Shown: positions 7,786 through 16,852, numbered from the stretch's first letter. The stretch is DNA of 64,000 nt from Aestuariibius violaceus (GCF_040779325.2 NZ_JBFONT020000003.1:1-64000), one strand, 5' to 3'. The notes: a model not told the origin generated them from the sequence alone. Made by a program: numbers and translations.

Positions 7786-8835
7786 ATGTCCGACCCACGC
7801 GGCACCGCCGAAATCGAAGAAGTCCTTTCCTCCGTCCGCAAGCTGGTCTCCAACGAGGACCGTCCCGCCCGCAAGGGGCTGGACACCGCGCAGACCGCGC
7901 AGCTCGGACGTCTTGTTCTCACCCCGGCCGATGCCGTGCCTGAAAAGGCCAAGGATGACACTCCGGCCACCGGCCGGCTCGTCCTGACCCCGGCCTTGCG
8001 CGTCACCGACAAACCGGCAGAGCCCACCGCGACCGAGGCAGAGCCGCCTGCCATCGACGCCGAACTGCCGCCGGTGGAACCCAAGCCGCTCGTCCTCGAC
8101 AGCGTCGCGGCGCTGCGTGCGATGACCGCCGGACCGGTCGAGGAGGCGCCGCAGGCCCCCAAGGTTCAGCCCGAGGTGCTCAACGCGCTCGACACCAAAA
8201 TCGCAGAGCTCGAAGCGGCTATCGCCCGTCAGAAAGGCCGCCAAGCCCCGGCTGAGGGCGCGGCCCCGGTAACGCCCGCCGTCGCCGAAGAGGCTGCCCC
8301 GGCCGAAGCTGCACCCGAACCGCAGGACGCCCCCCGGGAGCCGTCCGCGCCCGAGACCGGCAGCCTGCAATCCCCGCCCGTCTTCGCCCACCGGCCGGAA
8401 CCGGCGGAGGATGCACATGCCGAGGATCCCGCCGCTGAGGCGGAAGAGCCCGAAATCGCAATCGGCGCAGACCTCGAAGAGGCCGAGGAACCCGAGATGC
8501 CCGAGCGTCGGGCGCAGGAAGTCGGCCTCCGCCTTGTCCCCTCCGCCGCAGACGAGGCCGAGACCGAGGAGGATGATCCCTGGGCCGCGACAGCCGGCGA
8601 CGACGAAACCCCGTCTGACGAGGAAGAGCTCGACCGTCAGGACAGCCTCCAGGATGATCTCACCCTGATCATGGGCGACAGCGGCAAGATCGACGAAGAG
8701 GTGCTGCGCCGCGTCATCACCGAGATCGTCCACGAAGAGCTTCAGGGCGCCCTTGGCGAGCGCATCACGCGCAATGTCCGCAAGCTCGTCCGGCGCGAGA
8801 TCTTCCGGGTTCTCGCCAGCCAGGACCTCGACTGA
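7786..8835 (+). CDS. PopZ-like (DUF2497) polar organising protein
   Basis: 349 residues. It has a short conserved N-terminus (EIEEVLSSVRKLVSNED), a long acidic Pro/Glu/Ala-rich disordered middle, and a C-terminal helical block (about 300-345, GKIDEEVLRRVITEIVHEEL then LGERITRNVRKLVRREIFRVL). This layout matches PopZ/DUF2497 proteins, which self-assemble at alphaproteobacterial cell poles, and the tolC-adjacent position supports it. It is longer than Caulobacter PopZ and similarity is limited to the ends, so the polar role is inferred. Confidence 0.65.
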   Translation: MSDPRGTAEIEEVLSSVRKLVSNEDRPARKGLDTAQTAQLGRLVLTPADAVPEKAKDDTPATGRLVLTPALRVTDKPAEPTATEAEPPAIDAELPPVEPKPLVLDSVAALRAMTAGPVEEAPQAPKVQPEVLNALDTKIAELEAAIARQKGRQAPAEGAAPVTPAVAEEAAPAEAAPEPQDAPREPSAPETGSLQSPPVFAHRPEPAEDAHAEDPAAEAEEPEIAIGADLEEAEEPEMPERRAQEVGLRLVPSAADEAETEEDDPWAATAGDDETPSDEEELDRQDSLQDDLTLIMGDSGKIDEEVLRRVITEIVHEELQGALGERITRNVRKLVRREIFRVLASQDLD

Positions 8836-8853
8836 CCGTTCAGGGTCTCGACC

Positions 8854-10308
8854 CTAACCCACGGGCTCCGCCAGCGACAGGATCAGGTCGAGGTCCAGAT
8901 GGGCCTCGACATGGGTGGCAAGGGCGTCCAGCGCGTCCTCCACGCCGTTCTCGAAGGCCAAATCTCCCTCAAGCGCACCGAACCGCCCCAGATAGGCGCG
9001 CCGAAACGCGTCCGACGCGAAGAGGCCGTGCAGATAGCACCCCATTACCCGCCCGTCCGCTGACGCGGCGCCTTCCATCCGCCCACCCACGCTCAGCCAG
9101 GCCCGCGCCGTGTCCGGCCCCTCCGTTCGCCCGATATGGATCTCGTAGCCGCGCACCGCGTCGCCCGTCGCGCCATAAACGGCCTCGACCTCCGTCAGCC
9201 GCTTCTCGGGCACCATCACCGTCTCGACATCCAGCCAGCCGAGCCCCTGATGCCGCCCGGGCCGCCCTTCGATCCCGTCCGGATCGTCGATCCAGCGCCC
9301 CAGCATCTGATACCCGCCGCATAGGCCCAGAACGTGCCCGCCGCGCCGGATATGGGCGTGCAGGTCCACGTCCCAGCCCTGCGCCCGGAACGTCTCCAGA
9401 TCCGCGATCGTGGCTTTCGACCCCGGGATCAGCACCAGATCCGCATCGCCGGGCAGGGGGCGCCCGGGTGGCACGATCTCCACGCTGACCGACGGCTCTG
9501 CCGAGAGCGGATCGAGATCGTCGAAATTCGCGATCCGGCCCAGCTGCGGCACAGCCACCTTGATCGCCCCGCCGGGCCGCGAGGCCAGATCCAGCACATC
9601 CTCCGCGGGCAGCCGCCAGGCGTCGGCAAACCACGGCACGACCCCCGCCGACGGCCAGCCGGTGCGCCCCACGATTTCCTCCAGCCCGCTCGCGAACAGC
9701 CCCGGATCCCCGCGGAACTTGTTCACCGCAAATCCCTTAATCCGGCCCCGGTCCCCGTCATCCAGCACCGCATGGGTCCCGACCAGCTGCGCGATCACGC
9801 CGCCCCGGTCGATATCGCCCACCAGCAGAACCGGGCAGCCCGCCGCCTCCGCAAACCCCATATTCGCAATATCCCCCGCGCGCAGGTTGATCTCCGCCGG
9901 CGACCCGGCGCCTTCGACCAGCACCAGATCGCGCCCCTCTGCAATCCGTCGGTAGCTCTCCATCACCGGCCCGATCAGCTCGCCCTTCCGGCGCCCGTAT
10001 TCCGCTCCCCGCATCGTCCCGAACCGCCGCCCTTGCACGACGATCTGCGCGCCCGTGTCGGTTTCTGGCTTCAGCAGCACCGGGTTCATGTCCACCAGCG
10101 GCGCCAGCCCCGCCGCCCGCGCCTGCAGCGCCTGCGCCCGGCCGATCTCGCCTCCATCGGCGGTCACGGCGGCGTTGTTTGACATGTTCTGCGGCTTGAA
10201 CGGCGCTATGGCCAAGCCCCGGCGGCAAAAGGCCCGCGCCAACCCGGCCACCAGCAGCGACTTGCCCACATTCGATCCGGCGCCCTGCACCATGATCGCC
10301 TTTGCCAT
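8854..10308 (-). CDS. cobQ: Cobyric acid synthase (adenosylcobyric acid amidotransferase)
   Basis: 484 residues. It amidates four side chains of adenosylcobyrinate diamide in cobalamin synthesis, using glutamine and ATP. The N-terminal P-loop domain (MVQGAGSNVGKSLLVAGLAR) is followed by a class I glutaminase domain with the nucleophile in VLGLCGGYQMLG and the catalytic His in GCYLHGLFAS. AGGAGGT sits before the ATG at 10308; the GTG at 10314 falls within that site. No cobalamin riboswitch is evident in the 46 bp separating it from the divergent membrane-protein gene. Confidence 0.95.
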   Translation of the reverse strand: MAKAIMVQGAGSNVGKSLLVAGLARAFCRRGLAIAPFKPQNMSNNAAVTADGGEIGRAQALQARAAGLAPLVDMNPVLLKPETDTGAQIVVQGRRFGTMRGAEYGRRKGELIGPVMESYRRIAEGRDLVLVEGAGSPAEINLRAGDIANMGFAEAAGCPVLLVGDIDRGGVIAQLVGTHAVLDDGDRGRIKGFAVNKFRGDPGLFASGLEEIVGRTGWPSAGVVPWFADAWRLPAEDVLDLASRPGGAIKVAVPQLGRIANFDDLDPLSAEPSVSVEIVPPGRPLPGDADLVLIPGSKATIADLETFRAQGWDVDLHAHIRRGGHVLGLCGGYQMLGRWIDDPDGIEGRPGRHQGLGWLDVETVMVPEKRLTEVEAVYGATGDAVRGYEIHIGRTEGPDTARAWLSVGGRMEGAASADGRVMGCYLHGLFASDAFRRAYLGRFGALEGDLAFENGVEDALDALATHVEAHLDLDLILSLAEPVG

Positions 10309-10354
10309 CGCCACCTCCTGCTATAGCTTCCCCCGAAGGCCGCAGGGGACGCAG

Positions 10355-10924
10355 ATGAACACTCCAGCCCACCTGATCTTCGGCCTCGCCGCCTTTGGCA
10401 AGCCCGATGCGCCCAAGATCGCGCTCGCCGCGCTTGCAGGCAGCATCATTCCCGATCTCTCGCTCTACCTCATGGTCGGCTGGCACCTCGCCATCCTCGG
10501 CACCGACCCCCAGATTGTCTTCCGGGAGCTCTATTACAGTGATGCCTGGATGCAGGTCTTCGCCATCGACAACAGCTTCATCCTCTGGGGGCTCGCCTTC
10601 GGTCTGGCGCTCTATACCCGCCGCAGCTGGGCCATCGCGCTGACCGGCGCCGCACTCCTGCACCTCGCGCTCGACTTCCCGCTCCACCACGACGATGGCC
10701 GCCCGCAATTCTGGCCGCTCACCATGTGGATCTACGAAAGCCCCGTCAGCTACTGGGACAACCGCAATGGCGGCTGGTGGATCGGCCCGCTCGAGGCGCT
10801 TCTTTCGACCGCGCTCGTCGCCTGGATCATCATCCGCTTCCGCGCGCTCTGGATCCGCGCCACCGCCCTCGTCCTGCTGGTCATGGAATGGAGCGCCTCG
10901 GGCATCTGGCGCTTCATCTTCTGA
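10355..10924 (+). CDS. Membrane protein resembling YdjM-type metal-dependent hydrolases
   Basis: 189 residues with about five hydrophobic segments. NTPAHLIFGLA at the start, SIIPDLSLYL (about 35) and a later HLALDFPLHHDDGR place His and Asp residues as in integral-membrane metal-dependent hydrolases. It is divergent from cobQ, 46 bp away. The ATG at 10355 is chosen because upstream codons in this frame run antisense to cobQ. Its substrate is unknown; a link to cobalamin is only positional. Confidence 0.6.
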   Translation: MNTPAHLIFGLAAFGKPDAPKIALAALAGSIIPDLSLYLMVGWHLAILGTDPQIVFRELYYSDAWMQVFAIDNSFILWGLAFGLALYTRRSWAIALTGAALLHLALDFPLHHDDGRPQFWPLTMWIYESPVSYWDNRNGGWWIGPLEALLSTALVAWIIIRFRALWIRATALVLLVMEWSASGIWRFIF

Positions 10925-10932
10925 CGCCAAAA

Positions 10933-10957
10933 GAAAAACGCGCCCCGAAGGACGCGC
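10933..10957 (-). terminator. Rho-independent terminator of the DUF6280 gene
   Basis: Read leftward, the stem CGCGTCC/GGGCGCG closes a TTCG tetraloop and is followed by TTTTTCTTTT. It lies about 30 bp past the DUF6280 stop, between two convergent genes. Confidence 0.8.
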
Positions 10958-10988
10958 AGAACAAAGAACCGGAACTGGGGGTGAGGCG

Positions 10989-11318
10989 TCAGGCCGCCTT
11001 CTGCTGGGCCAGAAGCTCGGCTGCCTGGCGGCGCTCGCTTTCCTCGCGCGACAGCGCCACAGAGGTGCGCACACCCTTGCCCACGAAATCCATCAGACCC
11101 TGCACGACCCGCTCGTTCGGGTCGATCCCGGCGCAGGACAGCACCTCGCGCCCATCGCGCGAGCGGGCCCAGCGGGCAATCTGTTCAGGGCCGTTGCCAT
11201 ATTTCTTGTCATCGGCGATCGCGTCATCCAGGGCCGCCAAAACAACCGCGGCAAACAGTTTTCGCGCGCGGTTTCCCTGTTCGTTGTTGAACGCGGTACC
11301 ATCGACAAAGTCAGTCAT
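10989..11318 (-). CDS. DUF6280 family protein
   Basis: 109 residues, a small soluble protein of a family conserved in Rhodobacterales, with no known function. It has mixed helices and the conserved run KKYGNGPEQIARWARSRDGREVL. AAGGAT lies before the ATG. It is divergent from efp and ends at its own terminator, so it is probably monocistronic. Confidence 0.7.
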   Translation of the reverse strand: MTDFVDGTAFNNEQGNRARKLFAAVVLAALDDAIADDKKYGNGPEQIARWARSRDGREVLSCAGIDPNERVVQGLMDFVGKGVRTSVALSREESERRQAAELLAQQKAA

Positions 11319-11407
11319 GTCCGATCCTTCTTATTGCTCTTGTTATCCGCCGTAGCGGCCCTTATGCCCGGTTTCGAGGCGATTCGGGGTTTCTCATTAG
11401 GAATATC

Positions 11408-11430
11408 TGCCATGCACCCCACGCATGGCA
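11408..11430. promoter_or_regulatory. 8-bp hairpin in the DUF6280/efp divergent region
   Basis: TGCCATGC and GCATGGCA flank ACCCCAC. It sits midway in the 222-bp gap between the two divergent starts, so it could be an operator or a 5' leader stem. No factor can be named. Confidence 0.35.
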
Positions 11431-11540
11431 AAGGCGGTCAATTACCGCATCTGGTGCTCTTGTCCGCTCACAACCTGCCAGATATAGCTCTTGTCAACCA
11501 ATCATCAACCTTTCGCCAAGAATCTGTCACGAGGCCAGAA

Positions 11541-12104
11541 ATGCCGAAAATCAACGGCAACGAAATCCGCCCTGGAAATGTGCTCGAACATAACGATGGC
11601 CTCTGGGTCGCGGTCAAGGTCGATCACGTAAAGCCCGGCAAGGGCGGTGCATTCGCTCAGGTTGAACTCAAGAACCTGCGCAACGGTTCCAAGCTCAACG
11701 AACGCTTCCGGTCGGCCGACAAGGTCGAACGTGTCCGCCTCGAACAGAAGGACCAGCAATTCCTCTACGAGACCGACGGCAACCTCGTCTTCATGGATCA
11801 GGAAACGTTCGAACAGATCGAGCTGCCCGCCGACATCCTCGGCGAACGCCGCCCGTTCCTGCAGGACGGGATGACCATCCAGATCGAGTTCTACGACAGC
11901 GAAGCGCTCAGCGCGACGCTGCCGCAGAAGGTGACCTGCACGATTGCCGAGACCGAACCGGTGGTAAAAGGCCAGACCGCGGCCAATTCGTTCAAGCCCG
12001 CGCTGCTCGACAACGGCGTGCGGGTGATGGTGCCGCCTTTCGTCGGCGAAGGCGAGGCGATCATCGTCAATACCGAGACGATGGACTATGCCGAACGGGC
12101 CTGA
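11541..12104 (+). CDS. efp: Elongation factor P
   Basis: 187 residues with three beta-barrel domains, binding between the P and E sites of the ribosome to relieve stalling at proline runs. The KPGKGGAFAQV loop carries the tip lysine at residue 34, the position modified in EF-P. The ATG at 11541 has GAGG upstream; the much longer upstream open frame is spurious. The 3' end overlaps the acetyltransferase gene by 17 bp. Confidence 0.96.
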   Translation: MPKINGNEIRPGNVLEHNDGLWVAVKVDHVKPGKGGAFAQVELKNLRNGSKLNERFRSADKVERVRLEQKDQQFLYETDGNLVFMDQETFEQIELPADILGERRPFLQDGMTIQIEFYDSEALSATLPQKVTCTIAETEPVVKGQTAANSFKPALLDNGVRVMVPPFVGEGEAIIVNTETMDYAERA

Positions 12105-12633
12105 CGGCCTGCGCATCGCAGAGCTGCGCGCGGACGACGCCCCCCAGATCCTGCCGCTTTGCCACATGGTGCAGCGCCTGCATGTGGAGAAGGGTGACGG
12201 CAGCTTCCGCGAGATGTCCGATGCGGAGTGGCTGGGACACCTGAACACCATGATCGACGGGCAGGGCACCGGCATCCTCGCCGCCTGGTTGGGGGAGGGA
12301 CCGCCCGCGGGCTACCTGATCCACCAGATCGAAGACACGGCCAAGCATCCGTTTCGTGACCCCTACCGCGAGGGCTACATCCAGCAGATCGCTGTGGCAG
12401 AGGCCCATCACCGCCGCGGCATCGGCACCGCCCTGATCAATGCGGCACTAAGCCTCTTCGCCGAGGCCGACGCCACCCGCTGGCGGGCCAGCTGGTGGGA
12501 TTTCAACGCTGCCTCCGCAGCGTTGTTCGCAAAGCTGACCAAGGATGCGGCCGTCACGACAGCGATGGGGCCGGTCTCCAGCCAGGATTTTCTAGAAAAT
12601 TCTGCAAACCCAAATTCTTCTAGAAGAATTTGA
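12088..12633 (+). CDS. GNAT family N-acetyltransferase
   Basis: 181 residues. The acetyl-CoA binding signature is IQQIAVAEAHHRRGIGTALINAAL (about 95-115), preceded by the usual beta strands. The target is unknown. It starts inside the end of efp, so the two are probably co-translated. The last ~17 codons (after GPVSS) are not family sequence: they are encoded by two of the three palindromes at 12583-12660, which have replaced or extended the natural C-terminus. Confidence 0.82.
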   Translation: MPNGPDGLRIAELRADDAPQILPLCHMVQRLHVEKGDGSFREMSDAEWLGHLNTMIDGQGTGILAAWLGEGPPAGYLIHQIEDTAKHPFRDPYREGYIQQIAVAEAHHRRGIGTALINAALSLFAEADATRWRASWWDFNAASAALFAKLTKDAAVTTAMGPVSSQDFLENSANPNSSRRI

Positions 12634-12660
12634 CCCTCAAAATCCTTCGAGAAGGATTTT
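12583..12660. repeat. Triplet of 22-bp palindromes, 28-bp period (copy 1)
   Basis: Three palindromes, 12583-12604, 12611-12632 and 12639-12660, are each 22 bp and separated by exactly 6 bp. The middle one is perfect (arms CAAATTCTTCT/AGAAGAATTTG). The first and third each have one unpaired or mismatched position pair. The array joins the 3' ends of the convergent GNAT and ygfZ genes and contains the GNAT stop; the ygfZ stop begins at its right edge. Paired A/T-rich arms ending in TTTT suggest a bidirectional terminator or a processed RNA element. A second copy is at 59922-59999. Confidence 0.85.
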
Positions 12661-13397
12661 CAGCCCGCCGTCTCCATCAGAGGCACCACGCGCGCCTCCC
12701 CCGCGGTCAGCTCCGCCTTCGCCCGGTCGAACCGCAGAAACGCGATCGCTTCGTCGCCCGCGCGTGTGTGGAGCGTTCCGGCCTCCCGTCCATCGGCCAT
12801 CACGATCGGCGTGCCCGGCTCGGCCGCACCCTCGACCGCGACCTTCACGAGGCCCTTGCGCAGGGCTGTCTTGTGTTTCATCCGCGCGACGATCTCCTGG
12901 CCCACGAAGCAGCCCTTCTTGAAATCGACGCCATTCAGCCGCTCGAACCCGGCCTCCAGGATGTAGCTGTCGGGCGTCAGTTCCAGCCCCGCCTCCGGGA
13001 TCACATGGGCGACCCGGATCGCATCCCAATCCACATCCTCCCCCGGCTGCCCGTCATAGCCGCGCCAGCCAAGGGCGGGATGGCGGGGATCCGCAAAGGC
13101 ACCTTCGGGGGGCGCGCCCCGTCCGCGCGTCACCGCCAGCCCGGCCTCTTCGATCGTCACGTCCGCCCGTAGCTTGTACATGCTCAGCCGCTGCGCCAGC
13201 GCCGCGGTGTGGCTGTCCGCCACATCGACGAAAAGCGCGCCGTCCCGCTCGAAGATCAGGAAATCAGCGATGTACTTGCCCTGCGGCGTCAGCAGCGCCG
13301 CATAGACCAGCCCGTCCGACGTCCCCCCCAGATCGTTCGTCACCAGATCCTGCAGGAACTTGCGTGCCTCGCTGCCGGACACTTTCAGAACCGTCAC
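12660..13397 (-). CDS. ygfZ: YgfZ/GcvT-fold iron-sulfur cluster maintenance protein
   Basis: 245 residues. It is a folate-binding relative of GcvT that supports repair or assembly of certain [4Fe-4S] enzymes. The diagnostic motif KGCFVGQE (about 170) contains the key cysteine, followed by RMKHKTALRKGLV. Its start codon overlaps the stop codon of the MsbA-like gene's downstream boundary (13394-13397), although both are read leftward with the exporter gene upstream. Confidence 0.9.
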   Translation of the reverse strand: MTVLKVSGSEARKFLQDLVTNDLGGTSDGLVYAALLTPQGKYIADFLIFERDGALFVDVADSHTAALAQRLSMYKLRADVTIEEAGLAVTRGRGAPPEGAFADPRHPALGWRGYDGQPGEDVDWDAIRVAHVIPEAGLELTPDSYILEAGFERLNGVDFKKGCFVGQEIVARMKHKTALRKGLVKVAVEGAAEPGTPIVMADGREAGTLHTRAGDEAIAFLRFDRAKAELTAGEARVVPLMETAG

Positions 13398-15181
13398 GCC
13401 TCGACCTCCGCCCCGTCCCTGTCTTCGTCCTCGAACTGCATGCGGTAGAGATCGGCATAGAGGCCGCCTTTCGCAAGGAGGGCGTCGTGCGAGCCTTCCT
13501 CCATCACACGCCCCTGATCCATGACGACAATCTTGTCGGCATTTCGGACCGTCGACAGGCGGTGGGCGATGACCAGCGTCGTCCGCCCCTGGCTCAGCTT
13601 GTCCAAGGCGGATTGCACGATCGCCTCCGACTTGGTGTCAAGCGCCGAGGTCGCCTCGTCCAGCAGCAGGATCGGCGTGTCGCGCAGCAGCGCGCGGGCG
13701 ATGGCGACCCGCTGCCGCTGTCCGCCCGACAGGTTCGACCCGCGCGGGCCGACCGGGCTGTCCACCCCGTCCGCCAGCTGGTCGAGGAACGGCGTGACAT
13801 AGGCCGCATCAAGCGCCCGCTGCAGCTCGTCCTCGCTCACGTCGTCGCGGCCCAGCAGAACGTTGTCCTTCAGGCTTTCGTCAAAGAGCAGTGCGTCCTG
13901 CGTGACGACCGAGAACAGCCCCCGCAGTTCGGCAAGGTCGATCTGCTCGATCGGAACGCCCGCGATGCGCACCCGGCCCGCCTGCGGCTCCACCAGGCGC
14001 GTCAGCACGTTGAAAACCGTCGACTTGCCGGCGCCCGAGGCCCCGACCAGCGCCGTCGTCTTGCCGGCTTCGGCCACGAAGGACGCGCGCCGCAAGACGG
14101 GCAGGTCCTCATAGGCCAGCTCCACCTCTTCCAACCGTATCTCGGGCATATCCCGCGGCGCAGGCCGGGGCGTGGCGGTCACCGTCAGGGACGGGTGCGT
14201 GTCGAACAGCGCCCGCACCCGTTCGATCCCTGCGGCCGCCGACGCCCAGAGGCCCGACAGGCTCGCCAGCCGCCGCACCGGATCGAAGGCCGATCCGATG
14301 GCGAAGAAGAAGGCCACGAAATCCCCCGGCGTGGCCTGGCCGTTGATGATCTGCCGCCCGCAGATCACGAGGACGGCAAAGAACCCGATCCCGGCCATCA
14401 CATCGGCCATCCCGGGCACCATCGCCCGGCCGAAGGCGCTTTTCATTGCCACTGCATTCCGCTCTTCCACCAGCGCCTCGTAGCGATCACCCTGATATTC
14501 CTCGAGCGCGTTCAGCTTCACCGGATTGATCCCGTGGAAGATCTCGTCGAGCCGCAGTGACATCTTCCCTGACAGCTCGCGGGCCTCGCGCGAGGTCTGC
14601 CGCACATAGCGCTGGGCCAGATAGGCGGGCAGAACCAGCACCGGCAGGCCCACAAGGGCGATCAGTGTCCATTGCGGATTGATGATGATCGCCGCCGTCA
14701 TCAGAGAGATCAGCTGCCACGCATCCCGCCCCGCGCCCGAGATCAGCGCCGACCAGACAGAGTTGATCCCCCCCACATCCCCCTGCACCCGCTCGATCAG
14801 ATAGCCCGGCGGGTGGTTCTGGTGGAACGTGGTGTCGAGCGTCATCAGATGGCGCGCCAGCGCGCCCATCACCTCGGCCGCCGTGCGCTGCTTGATCCGC
14901 GTGATCAAGAGCTTCTGGCAGACCGACATGATGCCGCGCACCACGAAGGTCCCGAAGACGATGAAGGCGATCGTCCAGAGCGCGCCCATATTCGTCCCGG
15001 CGAGTGCCACGTCGAACATCGGCTTCAGCATGTAGGCCAGCAGCCCCGCCATCGCCCCTTCGATCGACATCATCGCCATGGCCAGGGCCAGCCACCACTT
15101 GTGCTTGGCCAGATACCGCCGCCAGAGCCAGAAAAAGAGGACGCTCGGCTCCTCCGTCGGTTTGCCCTTGGGCGCCCTCAC
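13394..15181 (-). CDS. MsbA-like ABC exporter (fused permease-ATPase)
   Basis: About 595 residues: six membrane helices in the N-terminal half, then an intact nucleotide-binding domain. Walker A is GASGAGKST (about 380), the signature is LSGGQRQR, Walker B is ILLLDEATSAL and the switch His is in LVIAHRLSTV. It resembles MsbA-type lipid or multidrug flippases of the inner membrane. Two GTG starts are possible; the one at 15181 overlaps the phosphatase stop (GTGA), so it is preferred over 15190. It lies in an operon phosphatase-exporter-ygfZ. Confidence 0.88.
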   Translation of the reverse strand: MRAPKGKPTEEPSVLFFWLWRRYLAKHKWWLALAMAMMSIEGAMAGLLAYMLKPMFDVALAGTNMGALWTIAFIVFGTFVVRGIMSVCQKLLITRIKQRTAAEVMGALARHLMTLDTTFHQNHPPGYLIERVQGDVGGINSVWSALISGAGRDAWQLISLMTAAIIINPQWTLIALVGLPVLVLPAYLAQRYVRQTSREARELSGKMSLRLDEIFHGINPVKLNALEEYQGDRYEALVEERNAVAMKSAFGRAMVPGMADVMAGIGFFAVLVICGRQIINGQATPGDFVAFFFAIGSAFDPVRRLASLSGLWASAAAGIERVRALFDTHPSLTVTATPRPAPRDMPEIRLEEVELAYEDLPVLRRASFVAEAGKTTALVGASGAGKSTVFNVLTRLVEPQAGRVRIAGVPIEQIDLAELRGLFSVVTQDALLFDESLKDNVLLGRDDVSEDELQRALDAAYVTPFLDQLADGVDSPVGPRGSNLSGGQRQRVAIARALLRDTPILLLDEATSALDTKSEAIVQSALDKLSQGRTTLVIAHRLSTVRNADKIVVMDQGRVMEEGSHDALLAKGGLYADLYRMQFEDEDRDGAEVEA

Positions 15182-15888
15182 CGCTTCCACCAGGGCAGGG
15201 CGTCGAACGAGGCCTGGATCGCGTCGCGGTCATATTCCGTCCGGATCCACTCCTCGATCCCCATCTCCCCCTCGCGCGCGGCATAGAGGTCGAGGATATG
15301 GTCCAGGATCCCGGTCTTCGTCTGGCGGATATGGATATAGCGCAGGCCCAGCTGCCGCCGTGCCTCCTCCACCGGCCGCCCCTCCACCGCCATCAGATAA
15401 AGCGCCGAGGCGAACCCGGCCCGGTCCGCCCCCGACTTGCAATGCAGAAGGAACGGCTTCGGCAGCGTCCGCAGGTGGTGGATTACCGTCAGCAGCTCCT
15501 CCTGCCGCGCGGGCTTGCGGGCATAGAGCCGCGCATCGACCATCTCGATCCCCGCCGCCGCGCAGGCCGCGCGTTCCTCATGGTAATGCCCGCGCTTCTC
15601 GCGCCCCCGCAGGTTCAAGATCGTCTTGATCCCCAGCTCCTTGTACTGCGCGATCCGCGCCGGCGTCGGATGGTTCGACCGGTAGACCCCGGGCGCCACC
15701 TGGAAGAAGTTCGTCCAGTGGTGCCGCAGATATTTCTGATCGAACAGGTTGTCGTGCCACGCCGCCAGGCGCTTGCCCTCGGGCGTGGCGTATTCCTCGG
15801 CACTCATCTTCCGCATCCGGCGGCGGAGCGAACGATAGCTCTCGACCGCCTTGCGGGGCAGGTAGGGGGGGTAGGGGGCGCGGCTCAT
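15178..15888 (-). CDS. Tyrosine/dual-specificity phosphatase family protein
   Basis: 236 residues from the ATG at 15888. The active-site loop LHCKSGADRAGFAS fits the C-x5-R motif, with upstream VAPGVYRSNHP and TILNLRG typical of bacterial cysteine phosphatases. The frame stays open to 16074 but that part overlaps the divergent suhB promoter and start. A nearby GTG a few codons earlier is an alternative. The adjoining MsbA-like gene raises the possibility of a role in envelope lipid or polysaccharide processing (inference). Confidence 0.8.
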   Translation of the reverse strand: MSRAPYPPYLPRKAVESYRSLRRRMRKMSAEEYATPEGKRLAAWHDNLFDQKYLRHHWTNFFQVAPGVYRSNHPTPARIAQYKELGIKTILNLRGREKRGHYHEERAACAAAGIEMVDARLYARKPARQEELLTVIHHLRTLPKPFLLHCKSGADRAGFASALYLMAVEGRPVEEARRQLGLRYIHIRQTKTGILDHILDLYAAREGEMGIEEWIRTEYDRDAIQASFDALPWWKR

Positions 15889-16006
15889 CACCCGCGCGAT
15901 GTAGAGCCTCCGCCAGCGCCCCGCAAGCAGCAGCACCGCGTCGCGGGCCCATTGCGCCGCTCTCCGCCCCGGCCTATAGCCCCCGCGAACCGAGGGGAGC
16001 CGGATA

Positions 16007-16795
16007 ATGGCAGGCAGCGCCAATCTCAACGTGATGATCAAGACCGCGCGCGCCGCGGGCCGCCAGCTTGCCAAGGATTTCCGCGAGGTCGAGCAGCTCC
16101 AGGTCTCCCGTAAGGGCCCGGGCGATTTCGTCTCCCGCGCCGATACCGCCGCCGAACAGCTGATCCGCGAGGCGCTGATGGAGGCGCGCCCGACCTACGG
16201 CTTCCTCGGCGAGGAAGGCGAAGAGACCCTTGGCGAGGATCCCACCCGCCGCTGGGTCGTCGACCCCCTCGACGGGACCACGAACTTCCTCCACGGCATG
16301 CCGCACTGGGCCATCTCCATCGCGCTGGAACACAAGGGCCAGATCGTCGCGGGCGTCATCTACGACCCCGCGAAGGACGAGCTTTTCTGGGCCGAGAAAG
16401 GGCAGGGCGCCTGGATGAACGAAAGCCGCCTGCGCGTCTCGGCCCGCAGCCGCATGGCCGACAGCGTCTTCGCCACCGGCCTGCCCTACGGCCCGTCCAA
16501 ACACCTGCCCACCGAACTCCAGGACCTCGCCCGCCTCCTGCCCGCCTGCGCCGGCGTCCGCCGCTGGGGCGCCGCCGCGCTCGATCTCGCTTACGTCGCC
16601 GCCGGCCGCTACGACGGCTTCTGGGAACGCGGCCTCCACGCCTGGGACGTCGCCGCGGGCCTCATCATCGTCCGCGAGGCCGGCGGCCTGGCCGAACCCA
16701 TCGACCCGTCCGGCAACATCCTCGAAGACGGCACGATCCTCTGCGCGAACGAGGCGATCTTCGACCAGTTCGCCAAGGTGATCCGGGGCGGCTAG
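16007..16795 (+). CDS. suhB: Inositol-1-monophosphatase family protein
   Basis: 262 residues. The metal-binding signature WVVDPLDGTTNFLHGMPHW (about 82-100) and the C-terminal WDVAAGLIIVREAGG are both present, along with the Glu of GEEGEE, so it should be a Mg-dependent sugar or inositol phosphatase. SuhB homologues also act with the transcription antitermination complex in rRNA synthesis. It is divergent from the phosphatase gene. Confidence 0.92.
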   Translation: MAGSANLNVMIKTARAAGRQLAKDFREVEQLQVSRKGPGDFVSRADTAAEQLIREALMEARPTYGFLGEEGEETLGEDPTRRWVVDPLDGTTNFLHGMPHWAISIALEHKGQIVAGVIYDPAKDELFWAEKGQGAWMNESRLRVSARSRMADSVFATGLPYGPSKHLPTELQDLARLLPACAGVRRWGAAALDLAYVAAGRYDGFWERGLHAWDVAAGLIIVREAGGLAEPIDPSGNILEDGTILCANEAIFDQFAKVIRGG

Positions 16796-16852
16796 CCTCC
16801 ACCCGCAAGATCAAAAGAAGAACATGCGCCCCCTGAAGCTCTCCGAAAATCA

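Noticed and set aside
10695..11540. Open frame upstream of and joined to efp
   Set aside because: It covers the membrane-protein end, a terminator and the DUF6280 gene in the wrong frame. EF-P begins at the ATG at 11541 with a normal N-terminus.
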